Shown here piece by piece: positions 23,414 to 31,401 of a DNA stretch of 64,000 nt. Position numbers and translations under genes: made by a program. The DNA is from Streptosporangium sp. NBC_01755 (GTDB lineage Bacteria > Actinomycetota > Actinomycetes > Streptosporangiales > Streptosporangiaceae). The stretch lies in assembly GCF_035917995.1 (NCBI RefSeq), contig NZ_CP109131.1:1302001-1366000 (forward strand), written 5' to 3'. Numbering within the stretch: the stretch's first letter is position 1; every line of letters begins with the position of its first letter. The notes under the pieces are model-generated. The model saw only the letters and a list, made by a program, of their open reading frames with translations, ran no database searches and was not told the origin of the DNA.

Positions 23414-23446
23414 AGGCGCCCCGCTCCATCTCGGAGCGGGGCGCCT
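23414..23446 (+). terminator. Terminator with AGGCGCCCCGCTCC stem
   Basis: A 14-bp perfect stem and a five-base loop. The same 14-bp stem sequence forms the core of the terminator at 24576-24628, and a variant occurs near 35620, so a terminator cassette has been reused along this part of the element. Confidence 0.75.
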
Positions 23447-23583
23447 GCGATGTGCCATCGTCGAGGGCTCGCCCAGGGGCAAGCAACGTCCACGTTTTCG
23501 TTACCCAAAGGCAAGGAGACCTGGTGCTACCTCCCCCCACCCACAGGGAACATAATCTAAGAGAGCGACGAGGAGGTGGGGGC

Positions 23584-24051
23584 ATGGCGAACGTGAAGGA
23601 CGTAGCGGCCTACATCCTCGACAAGATCGGGCCGATGACGGCCATGAAGCTGCAGAAGCTCTGCTACTACTCCTACGGCTATCACCTCGCGTGGGAAGAG
23701 CGTCCGCTGTTTCCTGAGCGCTTCGAGGCTTGGGCCAACGGCCCCGTCTCGCCGGTCCTGTACGCCAAGCACCGCGGGCGGCTTCACCTGCAGGCCGGCG
23801 ACATCGATGGCAACCCCGAGGCTTTGGACGAGGGCGAGCGAGAGTCTGTTGACCTTGTTCTGTCGTCCTATGGCGAGTTCACCGCGAGCCAACTGTCGAC
23901 GATGACGCATCAGGAAAGGCCGTGGGTGTGCGCGCGCCAGCGGGCCAGCGTCGGGCCGATGCAGCGCAGCACCGAACCGCTCTCGGATGCTGATGTTGCC
24001 GAGTTCTTCGAAGCGATGATCGCCAGTTCCGTCGATGGCGCAGAAGGCTAA
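23584..24051 (+). CDS. Panacea-domain (DUF4065) antitoxin
   Basis: 155 residues covering a whole Panacea domain: KVAAYIL-type start (DVAAYILDKIG), MKLQKLCYYSYGYHLAW, FEAWANGPVSPVLY and the helical end with QLSTMTHQERPWV. Panacea/SocA-like proteins are versatile antitoxins that neutralise many unrelated toxins. ATG 23584 follows GGAGGTGG. It overlaps the next gene by 17 nt, the usual toxin-antitoxin gene arrangement. It probably stabilises the element in the host. Confidence 0.85.
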   Translation: MANVKDVAAYILDKIGPMTAMKLQKLCYYSYGYHLAWEERPLFPERFEAWANGPVSPVLYAKHRGRLHLQAGDIDGNPEALDEGERESVDLVLSSYGEFTASQLSTMTHQERPWVCARQRASVGPMQRSTEPLSDADVAEFFEAMIASSVDGAEG

Positions 24052-24577
24052 GCACAAGCCTGTCCCCGGATCCACGTACAGCGGCAGAGACGTACCCGTC
24101 ACGCCTGGTCTTGCCGCCGGGGTAGGCAAAGGAAGCATCCCGAAACGGCTGCTGTCCATGGCAGCCAACGGGGACGGAGCTGACTATCAGCACCCGCTCT
24201 GGAGGCTTTCGCTCCTCGATCGCGAGTACGAAGGAGCATGGTCCTGGCGGATGATCGACGGCGAAACGACCGAACGAATCGTCGCGTTCCTGTCGGAGAT
24301 GGAGCGGCTGAGCTGGAAAGAGATCCGTGGCCAGATCACGGGCGGCCAACGGCGGCGCGGATCCAAGCACAAGCACGTCCCCGTCGATCACCTGGCTCCA
24401 GACGCGCGATCAAGGTTCGACCAGCTACAGCTGGACGAGTTTGACGAGATGTTCCGATTCCGGTTGAGCGGTCCGGAGCGGTTGTGGGGCGTCATCTCGG
24501 ACGAGGTTCCGCGGGTGTTCTATCCCATCTGGTGGGATCCGGAACACAAGATCTGTCCCGGCAAGGACAGAGAGTAG
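24035..24577 (+). CDS. Candidate toxin paired with the Panacea antitoxin
   Basis: 180 residues. The N-terminal 40 residues are basic and probably flexible. The core has HPLWRLSLLDREYEGAWSW, a GSKHKHV stretch, and a C-terminal RLWGVISDEV...FYPIWWDPEHKIC. The last part resembles the closing strands of RelE/YoeB-like small RNases, where a Trp/His-rich end meets the RNA, but I cannot assign it with certainty. Overlap with the antitoxin gene (starting at ATG 24035, before its stop) is the main evidence for the toxin role. Confidence 0.6.
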   Translation: MAQKAKHKPVPGSTYSGRDVPVTPGLAAGVGKGSIPKRLLSMAANGDGADYQHPLWRLSLLDREYEGAWSWRMIDGETTERIVAFLSEMERLSWKEIRGQITGGQRRRGSKHKHVPVDHLAPDARSRFDQLQLDEFDEMFRFRLSGPERLWGVISDEVPRVFYPIWWDPEHKICPGKDRE

Positions 24578-24628
24578 ACACACGAAGGCGCCCCGCTCCA
24601 CATCGGAGCGGGGCGCCTTCGTGTGTCT
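24576..24628 (+). terminator. 24-bp perfect-stem terminator after the toxin gene
   Basis: Two perfectly complementary 24-base arms (24576-24599 and 24605-24628) with a five-base loop begin at the toxin stop codon. This is far longer than needed for termination and will also form in the antisense transcript. Confidence 0.85.
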
Positions 24629-24729
24629 CGTCGATGAAGTTGTCTGGTCGTCAGTCGCGCCGCGCGTCAGCGCGGAGACGATGACATGGGTTGATCACAT
24701 GGGTTGTTGTCTATGGGATGGTGGCCGGT

Positions 24730-24827
24730 ACTCACTACCGGTGCTCGCGGTAATGAGTACCGGTACGTGCAGGTAGTGATTACCGGTACTGCGGAACTGA
24801 TTACCGGCACCGGTAGTCACTACCGGT
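24730..24827. repeat. Five iteron-like repeats (candidate replication origin)
   Basis: Five copies of a motif close to TAGTGATTACCGGT. Their ACCGG cores start at 24737, 24759, 24782, 24803 and 24822, i.e. spaced 22, 23, 21 and 19 bp, about two helical turns, so all copies face the same side of the DNA. The array abuts the 3' end of an HTH protein of replication-initiator type. The rest of 24,629-24,828 has no gene. Iterons beside a DNA-binding gene suggest an origin or a multi-copy operator. Confidence 0.65.
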
Positions 24828-24828
24828 G

Positions 24829-25422
24829 TCACCAGTCGTCTCCACGGGACTGGCGGAACAGCTTCCACGCGTCGGCCCCCTGCGCAGGCCAAGGCCGCTT
24901 GCCCGCCTCCTCCTGCTGCCGGTTCCACTCGTGGTAGCAGGAGACGTCCGATCGCCCCTTGACCTTCCTCGGCTGCGGGCAGAACACGGCCTTCCAGAGG
25001 CTCCACGTCGCTTTCCCGTCCCGGGTGACCTCCCCGCTGCCTTGCGGGTTGATCTGCTTTCCGCAGTTCAGGCATACGAACTTACGGCCGTTCGGCCCGA
25101 GGATCGGCAGCCCCTTCCAGTACTCCGGGATGGCCAGTTCGTACTCGTCGGCCAGCCGTTGGTGCGCGACGGCGTGAGAGACCCGCTCAGCGAGCCCAGC
25201 CGCGCGCAGGAGCGCCCACGCGTTGCGGATCGTCTTGTCCCCCAGCCCGGTGTCGCGCTCGATGCGTTCGTTGCTGGGGAAGCAGGAGGTTCCGTCGTGG
25301 AAGTCCGCGTAGTCCATGACCGTGCGGGCGACGAGCTTCACCGAGGGTTCCACAAGGAGGATCCTGATGAAGGTGTTCCAGCGGGCCACGAAGGGCTTGT
25401 CCTCGTCATCGGGACGGATCAC
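24829..25422 (-). CDS. HTH_36-type protein, possible replication initiator
   Basis: About 197 residues from GTG 25422; the frame stays open to 25617, so the start is uncertain. Residues 20-80 form a winged HTH of the type seen in phage and plasmid initiators (LLVEPSVKLVARTVMDYA, CFPSNERIERDTGLGDKTIRNAWALLRAAGLAE). The C-terminal half carries cysteine pairs (CLNCGKQINP, then FCPQ and SCYHEW) that may bind zinc. Iterons follow directly after its stop. An origin-binding role is inferred from context. Confidence 0.6.
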   Translation of the reverse strand: MIRPDDEDKPFVARWNTFIRILLVEPSVKLVARTVMDYADFHDGTSCFPSNERIERDTGLGDKTIRNAWALLRAAGLAERVSHAVAHQRLADEYELAIPEYWKGLPILGPNGRKFVCLNCGKQINPQGSGEVTRDGKATWSLWKAVFCPQPRKVKGRSDVSCYHEWNRQQEEAGKRPWPAQGADAWKLFRQSRGDDW

Positions 25423-25659
25423 GACAAGTCCGGCAGTGCAGAGTCGAGCGCCGCGACGCTCAGACGAGATACCCGAATGTGCCCCTCGCGGAATCTGGAC
25501 ACGGGCACGGGTATGGCATGTACGGTGCTGATGACTCACTCCTGGCACACAGGCGTTGGTCAAGGGCCCGCTGGTGGTTGCACACCGGACGGGCCCGTTT
25601 CGCGTTGAGGCGCGCATGCTCGAATAGCCCTCTGAAGTGAGGGCGCATGCTGCGATGGG

Positions 25660-25875
25660 TTACGCCGGGTCGCGGCTGTCGTCGGCCTGCGCTTCCGCGA
25701 GGCGCCTCGCGCGCTTCTGCCGAGCCCTCTTGGCGAAGTAGTCGGCCAACGCCTCTTTGACGATCGCGGTGTTGGTGGTGTCGTCTTCGCCCGCAGCCCG
25801 TTCGACCTGCTCCCAGATCTCGTCACCGAGGCGGACGCGCCGGATTGGCGTTGTACCCGTCTTCGGCCTGGCCAC
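25660..25875 (-). CDS. Ribbon-helix-helix DNA-binding protein
   Basis: 71 residues from GTG 25875, preceded by GGGGAG at 8 nt. A short strand RRVRLGDEIWEQV is followed by helices ERAAGEDDTTNTAIVKEALADYF, the pattern of CopG/Arc-type dimers. The C-terminus is basic then acidic. Such proteins repress plasmid copy-control or partition promoters. It is divergent from the 26045 operon with a dyad in between. Confidence 0.7.
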   Translation of the reverse strand: MARPKTGTTPIRRVRLGDEIWEQVERAAGEDDTTNTAIVKEALADYFAKRARQKRARRLAEAQADDSRDPA

Positions 25876-25977
25876 TGCTGTACTCCCCGCGTCGTGTGTA
25901 CAAGGGATCATACGGCGACTCCTTTAGATCATGTATTCTTGTGGCAACAATAACACCACGAAATTGCTTGCAGATCG

Positions 25978-25993
25978 ACACTAATCTGTGTCA
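25978..25993. promoter_or_regulatory. Dyad GACAC-N6-GTGTC in a divergent promoter region
   Basis: GACACTAATCTGTGTC lies between the ribbon-helix-helix gene and the membrane-protein operon, in a locally AT-rich stretch (25920-26010). It is a plausible operator of the neighbouring small regulator. Confidence 0.45.
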
Positions 25994-26044
25994 ATCTGTG
26001 GCGACAAGAACGATCCCCATTGCCGCCCCAAGGAGCCCTAGGAC

Positions 26045-27604
26045 ATGGCCGATTACCTGCCGCCGATCCCGTCATGGGTGCCCGACGTCGTGGCCGCTCT
26101 CGTGATCGGCCTCGGCGTCATCGCCACGCTTTTCGCCCTCTGGGAGCTCCGCAAGGGCGCCAAGGCGCTCATCCGTAAGGCAAAGACCAGCAAGACCCCG
26201 GGCGAGGATCTCCTCACCTGGGTTGCTGCCGCTATCGCGACGGGCGTGTCCGCTCAGGGAATGTGGCGGTTCGCCGGCGACATCCTCGGCTTCGACGGCC
26301 CGCTACGGCTGCTGCTCTTCGCCTTCATCGAAGTCGCCATGTTCACCAGCGCCGTCCGTGCCCGCCGCAACATGCGGGAGAACTTCTCGGCGGGTATCGA
26401 CGGCCTGGCCGTGTGGGTCCTCACGTGCCTGTCGGCGGTGCTGTCGTGCATGGACGCCCGCAGCATCCCCGAGGCCGTGTTCCGCCTCGCCGCCCCTCTC
26501 GTGGCCGCCTGGCTGTGGGAGCGGGGCATGGCGATCGAGCGGCACCGCGCCACCGGCCGTAAGCGCATCCACTGGCGCATCACCCCCGAGCGGGTGCTGG
26601 TCCGCCTCGGCGTGGCGGAGAGCCGGGACCGTACCGCGGAGGAGGTCGACGCTCAACGGCGCCTCACCAAGGTCGCGCTGGCCGCGAAGAAGGCCCGCGC
26701 GTTGGAGCAGGCAGGCAAGACCGGCTGGAAGATGCGCCGCGCCATGACCCGCCTGGAGGGCGCCCTCGACGCCGCCATGCAACACACCGTGCTCGCCCGC
26801 GACGAGGCACTGCAGCGGTCGCTCCTCGACGGGGTCACCACCGCCTACAGTGCGCCGAGCCTCATGCAACTGCCCCCGGTCGCGGCGTGGGCGCACCTCG
26901 ACCACCCCGCGGTGACCGGCGCCGCGAAGAACAGCGAAGCGGTCAAGCTGGCCGGCGCGCTGAGCGAGTGGACCGCGGCGATCGAGCGTGAGCATGACCC
27001 GGAGGTCTCCGCCGCGGTCACGAGCATGGCCGCGTACATCACCGGCGGTCACGTCACACCAGCGACCACTCCGGTGACCGGTGCCGCCGCCTACCCGAGT
27101 CTGATCGACGCCACCGGGCAGGTACTGCCTCCGTCACCGGAGGGCCGTTCCTGGCTCGCCTCTCTCAAGCCGTGGTCGCGACCGGAACCGCGACCGGAGA
27201 CAAACCAGGAAGACGACCACGCCGAGCACCCCGTTCCGGTCGCCGAACCGGTCGCGGAAACGGTCGCCGAAAGTGACCAGGATGGTGACCGCGACGGCAA
27301 CCACCCTGACGACCGCGACAGTGCCGCTGAGCTGGACAACGGCGCCGCCGAGGAGTGGATCCGCGCCAGGTGCCGCGGCAAGAACGGTGCCGGGCGAAAG
27401 CCGTCCCAGCGCGAGGTGGCCGACAAGTACAAGCACAGCGTCGGATGGGCTCGCAATCGGCTCGCCGCAGTGCAGGAGCGAATGACCGCCCAGGGCTACA
27501 CCTTCCAGCATGACGGCACGGTCCTGGCCCCGCGCCGGGCGGTCACCGAACCGGCCTCCGCCGCCTCGTCACCGAACGGCTCTTCGGCAACCACCCCCAA
27601 CTGA
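26045..27604 (+). CDS. DUF2637-like membrane protein of the transfer module
   Basis: 519 residues. About four membrane segments lie in the first 170 residues (VVAALVIGLGVIATLFALW, a second pair near 70-105, LAVWVLTCLSAVLSC), followed by a long charged cytoplasmic part and a C-terminal HTH-like segment (KPSQREVADKYKHSVGWARNRLAAVQ) after a Glu/Asp/Pro linker. Proteins of this DUF2637 type sit directly before FtsK-like translocases in actinomycete conjugative elements and some phages. AAGGAG precedes ATG 26045. Confidence 0.7.
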   Translation: MADYLPPIPSWVPDVVAALVIGLGVIATLFALWELRKGAKALIRKAKTSKTPGEDLLTWVAAAIATGVSAQGMWRFAGDILGFDGPLRLLLFAFIEVAMFTSAVRARRNMRENFSAGIDGLAVWVLTCLSAVLSCMDARSIPEAVFRLAAPLVAAWLWERGMAIERHRATGRKRIHWRITPERVLVRLGVAESRDRTAEEVDAQRRLTKVALAAKKARALEQAGKTGWKMRRAMTRLEGALDAAMQHTVLARDEALQRSLLDGVTTAYSAPSLMQLPPVAAWAHLDHPAVTGAAKNSEAVKLAGALSEWTAAIEREHDPEVSAAVTSMAAYITGGHVTPATTPVTGAAAYPSLIDATGQVLPPSPEGRSWLASLKPWSRPEPRPETNQEDDHAEHPVPVAEPVAETVAESDQDGDRDGNHPDDRDSAAELDNGAAEEWIRARCRGKNGAGRKPSQREVADKYKHSVGWARNRLAAVQERMTAQGYTFQHDGTVLAPRRAVTEPASAASSPNGSSATTPN

Positions 27605-27632
27605 TCTTTCCCTCCCCCCCCTGGAGACCGTC

Positions 27633-27773
27633 ATGGACGCCGCCGTGCTGCTCATCGTCAAGCTGGCCGTCACCACCGCCGGGTCCGGACATCGCGCTCG
27701 CAGCGTCCTGCCCGCCCGGGCAGATGACACCGATCGTTGCGCCGGACCCGGTCCTGGATGGCTCCTACCGTGA
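27633..27773 (+). CDS. Short hypothetical protein
   Basis: 46 residues with one hydrophobic N-terminal stretch (AAVLLIVKLAVTTAG). ATG 27633 has GGAG 7 nt upstream. It is in line with the transfer genes. Without a homologue I cannot be sure it is expressed. Confidence 0.4.
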   Translation: MDAAVLLIVKLAVTTAGSGHRARSVLPARADDTDRCAGPGPGWLLP

Positions 27774-27802
27774 CGGCGCTTCCTTCCCCTGCTGAGGACC
27801 TC

Positions 27803-27964
27803 ATGTTCTTCATCGTCCCTGTGCTCGTCACCGCGCTCTGTGTCGCCGCGGTGGTCTTCGCCGTCCTGAGGGCGGCAGTCCATTACCACCGCACCAAGCC
27901 CAGTCAGCGCGCCGTAGATGCCGCCCGCGCCCGCCTGAACGCCAAGCAAGGAACCACCTCTTGA
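27803..27964 (+). CDS. Small membrane protein of the transfer operon
   Basis: 53 residues: an N-terminal transmembrane helix (FFIVPVLVTALCVAAVVFAVL) and a basic cytoplasmic tail. ATG 27803 has GAGG upstream. The stop overlaps the TTG start of the translocase gene by 3 nt, so it is a translationally coupled partner, possibly a small spread-type protein. Confidence 0.6.
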   Translation: MFFIVPVLVTALCVAAVVFAVLRAAVHYHRTKPSQRAVDAARARLNAKQGTTS

Positions 27965-30000
27965 AGCACGACACCCAGCCAGCCCCGGCGCCCGCCCCGG
28001 TGGAGTCGTCTGCGGTGCTGGACGCCCTCCGGGACATGTGTCGCGCTGCGGTGCACACGTTCCGGGCCGGCCGGTGGGTGTGGCGTCGCCTGGTGTGTCC
28101 GCACCGAGACCAGCTCGCCCCGGTCGGCCTGGCGCTGTCCGCTCTCACGATCGGTTCCGCAGGCCACATAACAGGGGCGCCGTGGTGGGCAACCGCGGCA
28201 GTGTTCGCCGCGGGCATCGCCGGGGTCCGGATCCAGCTCGACCGCCGCGGAGTGCAACCCGAGCACCGCGACGCCTTGGCTGGCGCGACCGCCACCTGGG
28301 GGGTATGGGCAACCGCCGCAACCGTGTTCGGGCCGACGATCCACGTGCAGCGCGCCTGGCTCGTGTGGACCCTCATCGCGGCCGGGACGTGGCTCCTTAA
28401 CCCCACGTCGAAGGCGTGGCGGCGCCTGCGTGCCCGCGTCCGCAACTGGTCACGCCAACTGCCCGCCGTCCTGGCGGGGCTCGGCATGAGCGGCGTGACC
28501 GTCACCTCGATCAGCATGCAGGCCGGAGGCCGGGTGCTGTTTCACCTGCGTCTTCCCCTCAACGTCACCGAGTCCCTTCTGGCGGGTGAGCGGGAGAAGA
28601 TCTGGTCAGGGATGGGCTGGCCGAAGGACTCCATCGAGATCCGCCAGGACCCCGACCACAACGCCGCTGACCGGGTGGTGCTCGCCTACCAAGACCGCCG
28701 GGCGATTGTCCGCCGAGACGTCGTCTGGGACCCGGACAAGGCGTCGGGGGCGATCTTGAACGCCCAGTGGTGGGGTGTCGACGAAGACGGCCACGACGTG
28801 TTCGTACCCGTCTACCTGCCCGGCGTCGGCATGACCCGCGGCCTGTACCAGGGCGCTCCAGGATCGGCGAAGTCAAACCATCTGCGGATGATCGCAGCCA
28901 ACGGCGCCCCCTGCCTGTCCACCCTGTACCTGGTCATCGACCTGAAGAGCCGGGCGGCGTCACTGCGCGGGTTCCTGCCGCGAACGGCGTGGCTGGCCAC
29001 CACCGAAGCCGAGGCCACGCTGCTGCTGGAAGCCGCCGCTGAGATCATCAGACGGCGCGGCGCGCTCCTAAAGCCAGAGCACAACGGCGTCCTCCCCCCC
29101 ACCCCGGAGCATCCGGCGATCATCATCCTCGTCGACGAGTTCGCCCCCATCTGGGGCAAACGCGTCCGTGACCGGCGCGCGGTCGACGCAGCCCTTCTCA
29201 TCGCCCAGCAGGGGCGAGCCCTCGGTGTCGGCATGGAAGGCGCAGCCCAGTACCTGTCGGAGAACGCGATCCGAACGGACCTGCGCGCCCTGTTCGACTC
29301 CCACAACGCCTGCTACCGGGTGCGGAAGAAAGAAGACGCCCAGTTCACGCTGGCCGACTGGCGGCACGTCAACGCCACCCAACTCCCCATCGGCTCGTCC
29401 TACCTGACGTTGGCCGGCGAGGAGTACCCGCGGCGACTGGACGCTCCGGAGGTGACCGAGGCGATCCTGACGCAGTCCGCGAAGGACCACGAGGAGATCG
29501 CCCCCGACTTGGAGGCGTCGACCGCTGAAGGATTGCCGGGGTGGAGTGACCGGTGGGGGCGACTGCCGGTAGACGTGCTTCCCTACTGCTCCCCCACTCA
29601 GCGCCGCATGGCCGAAGCGGCGCGCGATGTCCAACCGTTGCGTGTCGCCGCGGCGGGAAGTCCGCGCCGGCTCGTCGTGTCCGAACGGATCGACGAGCCG
29701 CAGGGAAGTTCAGCGCAGGGGAGCGCGACGCAGGGAACGGCGGCGGCGCTGGCCGCGATGTGCGCCGTCCTGACCGCCAGGGGAGAAGCGCGAACCCATG
29801 AGCTGCTGGCCGCGGCGAAGGGGAGGGGCAAAGGCCGGTCGTGGGCCATGGACAGGCTTCCTACCTGGGTGGGGGCGGGGCTGGTCACCTCCCCAAGCAG
29901 GGGCGTATACCGGCTCTCCTGTACCCCCGAGGCGCTCCTGGAGGGGGTCCGGGAGGCCGAACGGGTCCTCACGGCCCGCCGTCGGGGTGACGGATCGTGA
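27961..30000 (+). CDS. FtsK/SpoIIIE-type DNA translocase (Tra-like)
   Basis: 679 residues. Two or three membrane segments lie around 50-140. Walker A is GAPGSAKS at 298-305, Walker B is IIILVDEF with the acidic pair at 392-393, followed by the AQQGRALG sensor region, and a C-terminal winged helix (about 610-670). Actinomycetes conjugate double-stranded DNA with one such hexameric pump rather than a type IV system. The TTG start overlaps the previous stop, with AAGGA upstream. This is the central transfer gene, if the element is conjugative; some actinophages carry relatives. Confidence 0.85.
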   Translation: MKHDTQPAPAPAPVESSAVLDALRDMCRAAVHTFRAGRWVWRRLVCPHRDQLAPVGLALSALTIGSAGHITGAPWWATAAVFAAGIAGVRIQLDRRGVQPEHRDALAGATATWGVWATAATVFGPTIHVQRAWLVWTLIAAGTWLLNPTSKAWRRLRARVRNWSRQLPAVLAGLGMSGVTVTSISMQAGGRVLFHLRLPLNVTESLLAGEREKIWSGMGWPKDSIEIRQDPDHNAADRVVLAYQDRRAIVRRDVVWDPDKASGAILNAQWWGVDEDGHDVFVPVYLPGVGMTRGLYQGAPGSAKSNHLRMIAANGAPCLSTLYLVIDLKSRAASLRGFLPRTAWLATTEAEATLLLEAAAEIIRRRGALLKPEHNGVLPPTPEHPAIIILVDEFAPIWGKRVRDRRAVDAALLIAQQGRALGVGMEGAAQYLSENAIRTDLRALFDSHNACYRVRKKEDAQFTLADWRHVNATQLPIGSSYLTLAGEEYPRRLDAPEVTEAILTQSAKDHEEIAPDLEASTAEGLPGWSDRWGRLPVDVLPYCSPTQRRMAEAARDVQPLRVAAAGSPRRLVVSERIDEPQGSSAQGSATQGTAAALAAMCAVLTARGEARTHELLAAAKGRGKGRSWAMDRLPTWVGAGLVTSPSRGVYRLSCTPEALLEGVREAERVLTARRRGDGS

Positions 30001-30090
30001 CCCCTTCCGGCGGCTACCCCTCCCCTCCCCCGCTGACCCCCGGGGAGGGGGCTCCACACGTGCGTGCACGCGCGGGGGCGCGTAGGGACG

Positions 30091-30148
30091 TCCGTTGGAC
30101 ATTCCCGCGGACATCACTTTCAAGATCCGTTGGATATCCCAGCGGACA
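30091..30148. repeat. Tandem 23-bp repeat, probable operator
   Basis: Two 23-bp units at 30091-30113 and 30126-30148 agree at 20 of 23 positions. Each begins TCCGTTGGA and ends GCGGACA, so each has partial dyad symmetry. They are 35 bp apart and end 22 nt before the next start codon. Confidence 0.65.
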
Positions 30149-30170
30149 CCCACAAGTAACGGAGAGTCAC

Positions 30171-30377
30171 ATGTCTGGGAAGCCCAAGAAGTACACCATC
30201 ACCGACAAGCAAACCGGCCGCGAGGTTGCTCAGGCCGGACCCGTGGACGCCCGCCTCTGGAAGCGCGCCGGCCAGAGGAACGGTCGGCCGGTCCTCGCCG
30301 AGCGCACCGACCTGTGCTCAGCGTGCGGGCTCCACAACTGTGGCGGCGGGCGCTGCGGCGAGAAGAGCGGTCGCTGA
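30171..30377 (+). CDS. Small basic Cys-containing protein
   Basis: 68 residues: KYTITDKQTGREVAQ strand region, basic middle, and a C-terminal CSACGLHNCGGGRC cluster that could bind zinc. ATG 30171 has GGAGAG about 7 nt upstream. The TGA stop overlaps the whiB ATG by one base, so both are made from one transcript controlled by the tandem repeat upstream. Confidence 0.65.
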   Translation: MSGKPKKYTITDKQTGREVAQAGPVDARLWKRAGQRNGRPVLAERTDLCSACGLHNCGGGRCGEKSGR

Positions 30378-30664
30378 TGACTCCCCGCCTCTGGCCGCCC
30401 CGCCAGTACGACGACCCGATATCCGTTCCCGGCTGGCAGGAGCGCGGACGCTGCGGCGAGATCGGCGACCCAGAACTCTGGTTCCCCGAGAAAGGCGGGC
30501 CCACCCGGGAGGGTAAGCAGGTGTGCCGCGGCTGTGAAGTCCGATCGCAGTGCTTGGAGTATGCGCTGGAGAATCACGAGCGGTTCGGCATCTGGGGCGG
30601 GCTGTCAGAGCGGGAGCGGCGGCGGATCCTGGCGCAGAGGGCTCGGTACGGGGCGGCGGCGTGA
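30377..30664 (+). CDS. WhiB-family iron-sulfur transcription factor
   Basis: 95 residues. The four cluster ligands are Cys26, Cys50, Cys53 and Cys59 (C-x2-C-x5-C spacing), followed by the GIWGG turn at 71-75 and a basic C-terminal end. WhiB proteins bind the primary sigma factor and redirect transcription. Phage-borne versions are known to interfere with host WhiB proteins and superinfection. The start is ATG 30377, overlapping the upstream stop. Confidence 0.9.
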   Translation: MTPRLWPPRQYDDPISVPGWQERGRCGEIGDPELWFPEKGGPTREGKQVCRGCEVRSQCLEYALENHERFGIWGGLSERERRRILAQRARYGAAA

Positions 30665-30751
30665 GCGGGCGCCGCCGGCGTCCACCTGTCCGCAGTCGAA
30701 CAGTTCCGTACACCTACTCACAGGCCGATGGTTCGGATTTTCGATTACGGC

Positions 30752-30787
30752 ATTCACAGCTGGTATGCGATATTCACACTATTCACA
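30752..30787. repeat. Three ATTCACA repeats before the HU gene
   Basis: ATTCACA occurs at 30752, 30772 and 30781 in an AT-rich promoter stretch, followed by GTTAACAC and TCAACAC at 30799-30816. They probably mark a binding region for a regulator of the HU gene. Confidence 0.45.
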
Positions 30788-30825
30788 CAACAGAGTCTGT
30801 TAACACGGTCAACACAGGAGAAGCT

Positions 30826-31119
30826 GTGAACAAGAAGGAACTCGTCGACGCCATCGCGGATCGGGTGGGCGACAAGAAGACGGCCACCGAAGCCGTGAAC
30901 GCGGTGCTCGACACGATCCAGACCACCGTCGCGAGTGGTGACAAGGTCTCGATCACGGGGTTCGGTGCCTTTGAGATGGTGCACAAGCCGGCCCGCACCG
31001 CCCGCAACCCGAGCACGGGTGCTCAGATCGACGTCGCCGAGAGCTGGGGGCCGAAGTTCAAGCCGGGCCTGGAGTTCAAGGAGGCCGTCAATGCGGGCGG
31101 CAAGAAGGCCGCGGCCTGA
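30826..31119 (+). CDS. HU-family histone-like DNA-binding protein
   Basis: 97 residues from GTG 30826 with AGGAG 6 nt upstream. It has the HU fold: helices (KKELVDAIADRVGDKKTATEAVNAVLDTI), GFGAFEMVHKPARTARNPSTG arm region, and a C-terminal strand. The end departs from host HU (SWGPKFKPGLEFKEAVN instead of the usual VPAFKPG), so it is a distinct element-encoded copy. It could shape the element's DNA for replication, integration or packaging. Confidence 0.9.
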   Translation: MNKKELVDAIADRVGDKKTATEAVNAVLDTIQTTVASGDKVSITGFGAFEMVHKPARTARNPSTGAQIDVAESWGPKFKPGLEFKEAVNAGGKKAAA

Positions 31120-31206
31120 CCCTGTACGGCTGGCGCCCCTGCCCTCGGGTGGGGGCGTTGCTGTGTCTGCCTGCGAACGATCAGCGGCCGGGGCCAGCAT
31201 GGCGGC

Positions 31207-31341
31207 ATGGACACCGAGCTGAGCGCCGCGATCAGCGCGCTGACCCGCCTCGACCGTGACGCCGCCCTGGCCCGGCTCGCCCTCGCTGCGGGTGGGACGC
31301 GGAAGGATGCGGCGGCCATCATGCGGGGCGAGCAGGAGTAG
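31207..31341 (+). CDS. Possible 44-residue protein
   Basis: An Ala/Leu-rich reading frame with an amphipathic helix and no good ribosome site. Codon use is normal for the region. Real or spurious cannot be settled from sequence. Confidence 0.3.
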   Translation: MDTELSAAISALTRLDRDAALARLALAAGGTRKDAAAIMRGEQE

Positions 31342-31345
31342 CCCT

Positions 31346-31388
31346 GAAAACAACGACGAGCCCCCGCCCGTTCCCTGGCAAGGGCTCG
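31346..31388 (-). terminator. Terminator of the antirepressor gene
   Basis: Minus strand: a stem based on CGAGCCC/GGGCTCG (31357-31363 with 31382-31388) followed by a T-rich stretch, 14 nt after the antirepressor stop. Confidence 0.55.
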
Positions 31389-31401
31389 CGCGTCTAACGA
31401 C

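Noticed and set aside
24730-24827. CRISPR array in the 14-bp repeats near 24.7 kb
   Set aside because: Repeats are too short and spacers only 5-10 nt; the spacing fits iterons.
29997-30377. A longer frame joining the end of the translocase gene to the small Cys protein
   Set aside because: The upstream part has low-complexity Pro/Gly codons and covers the tandem 23-bp repeats; ATG 30171 has a good ribosome site.
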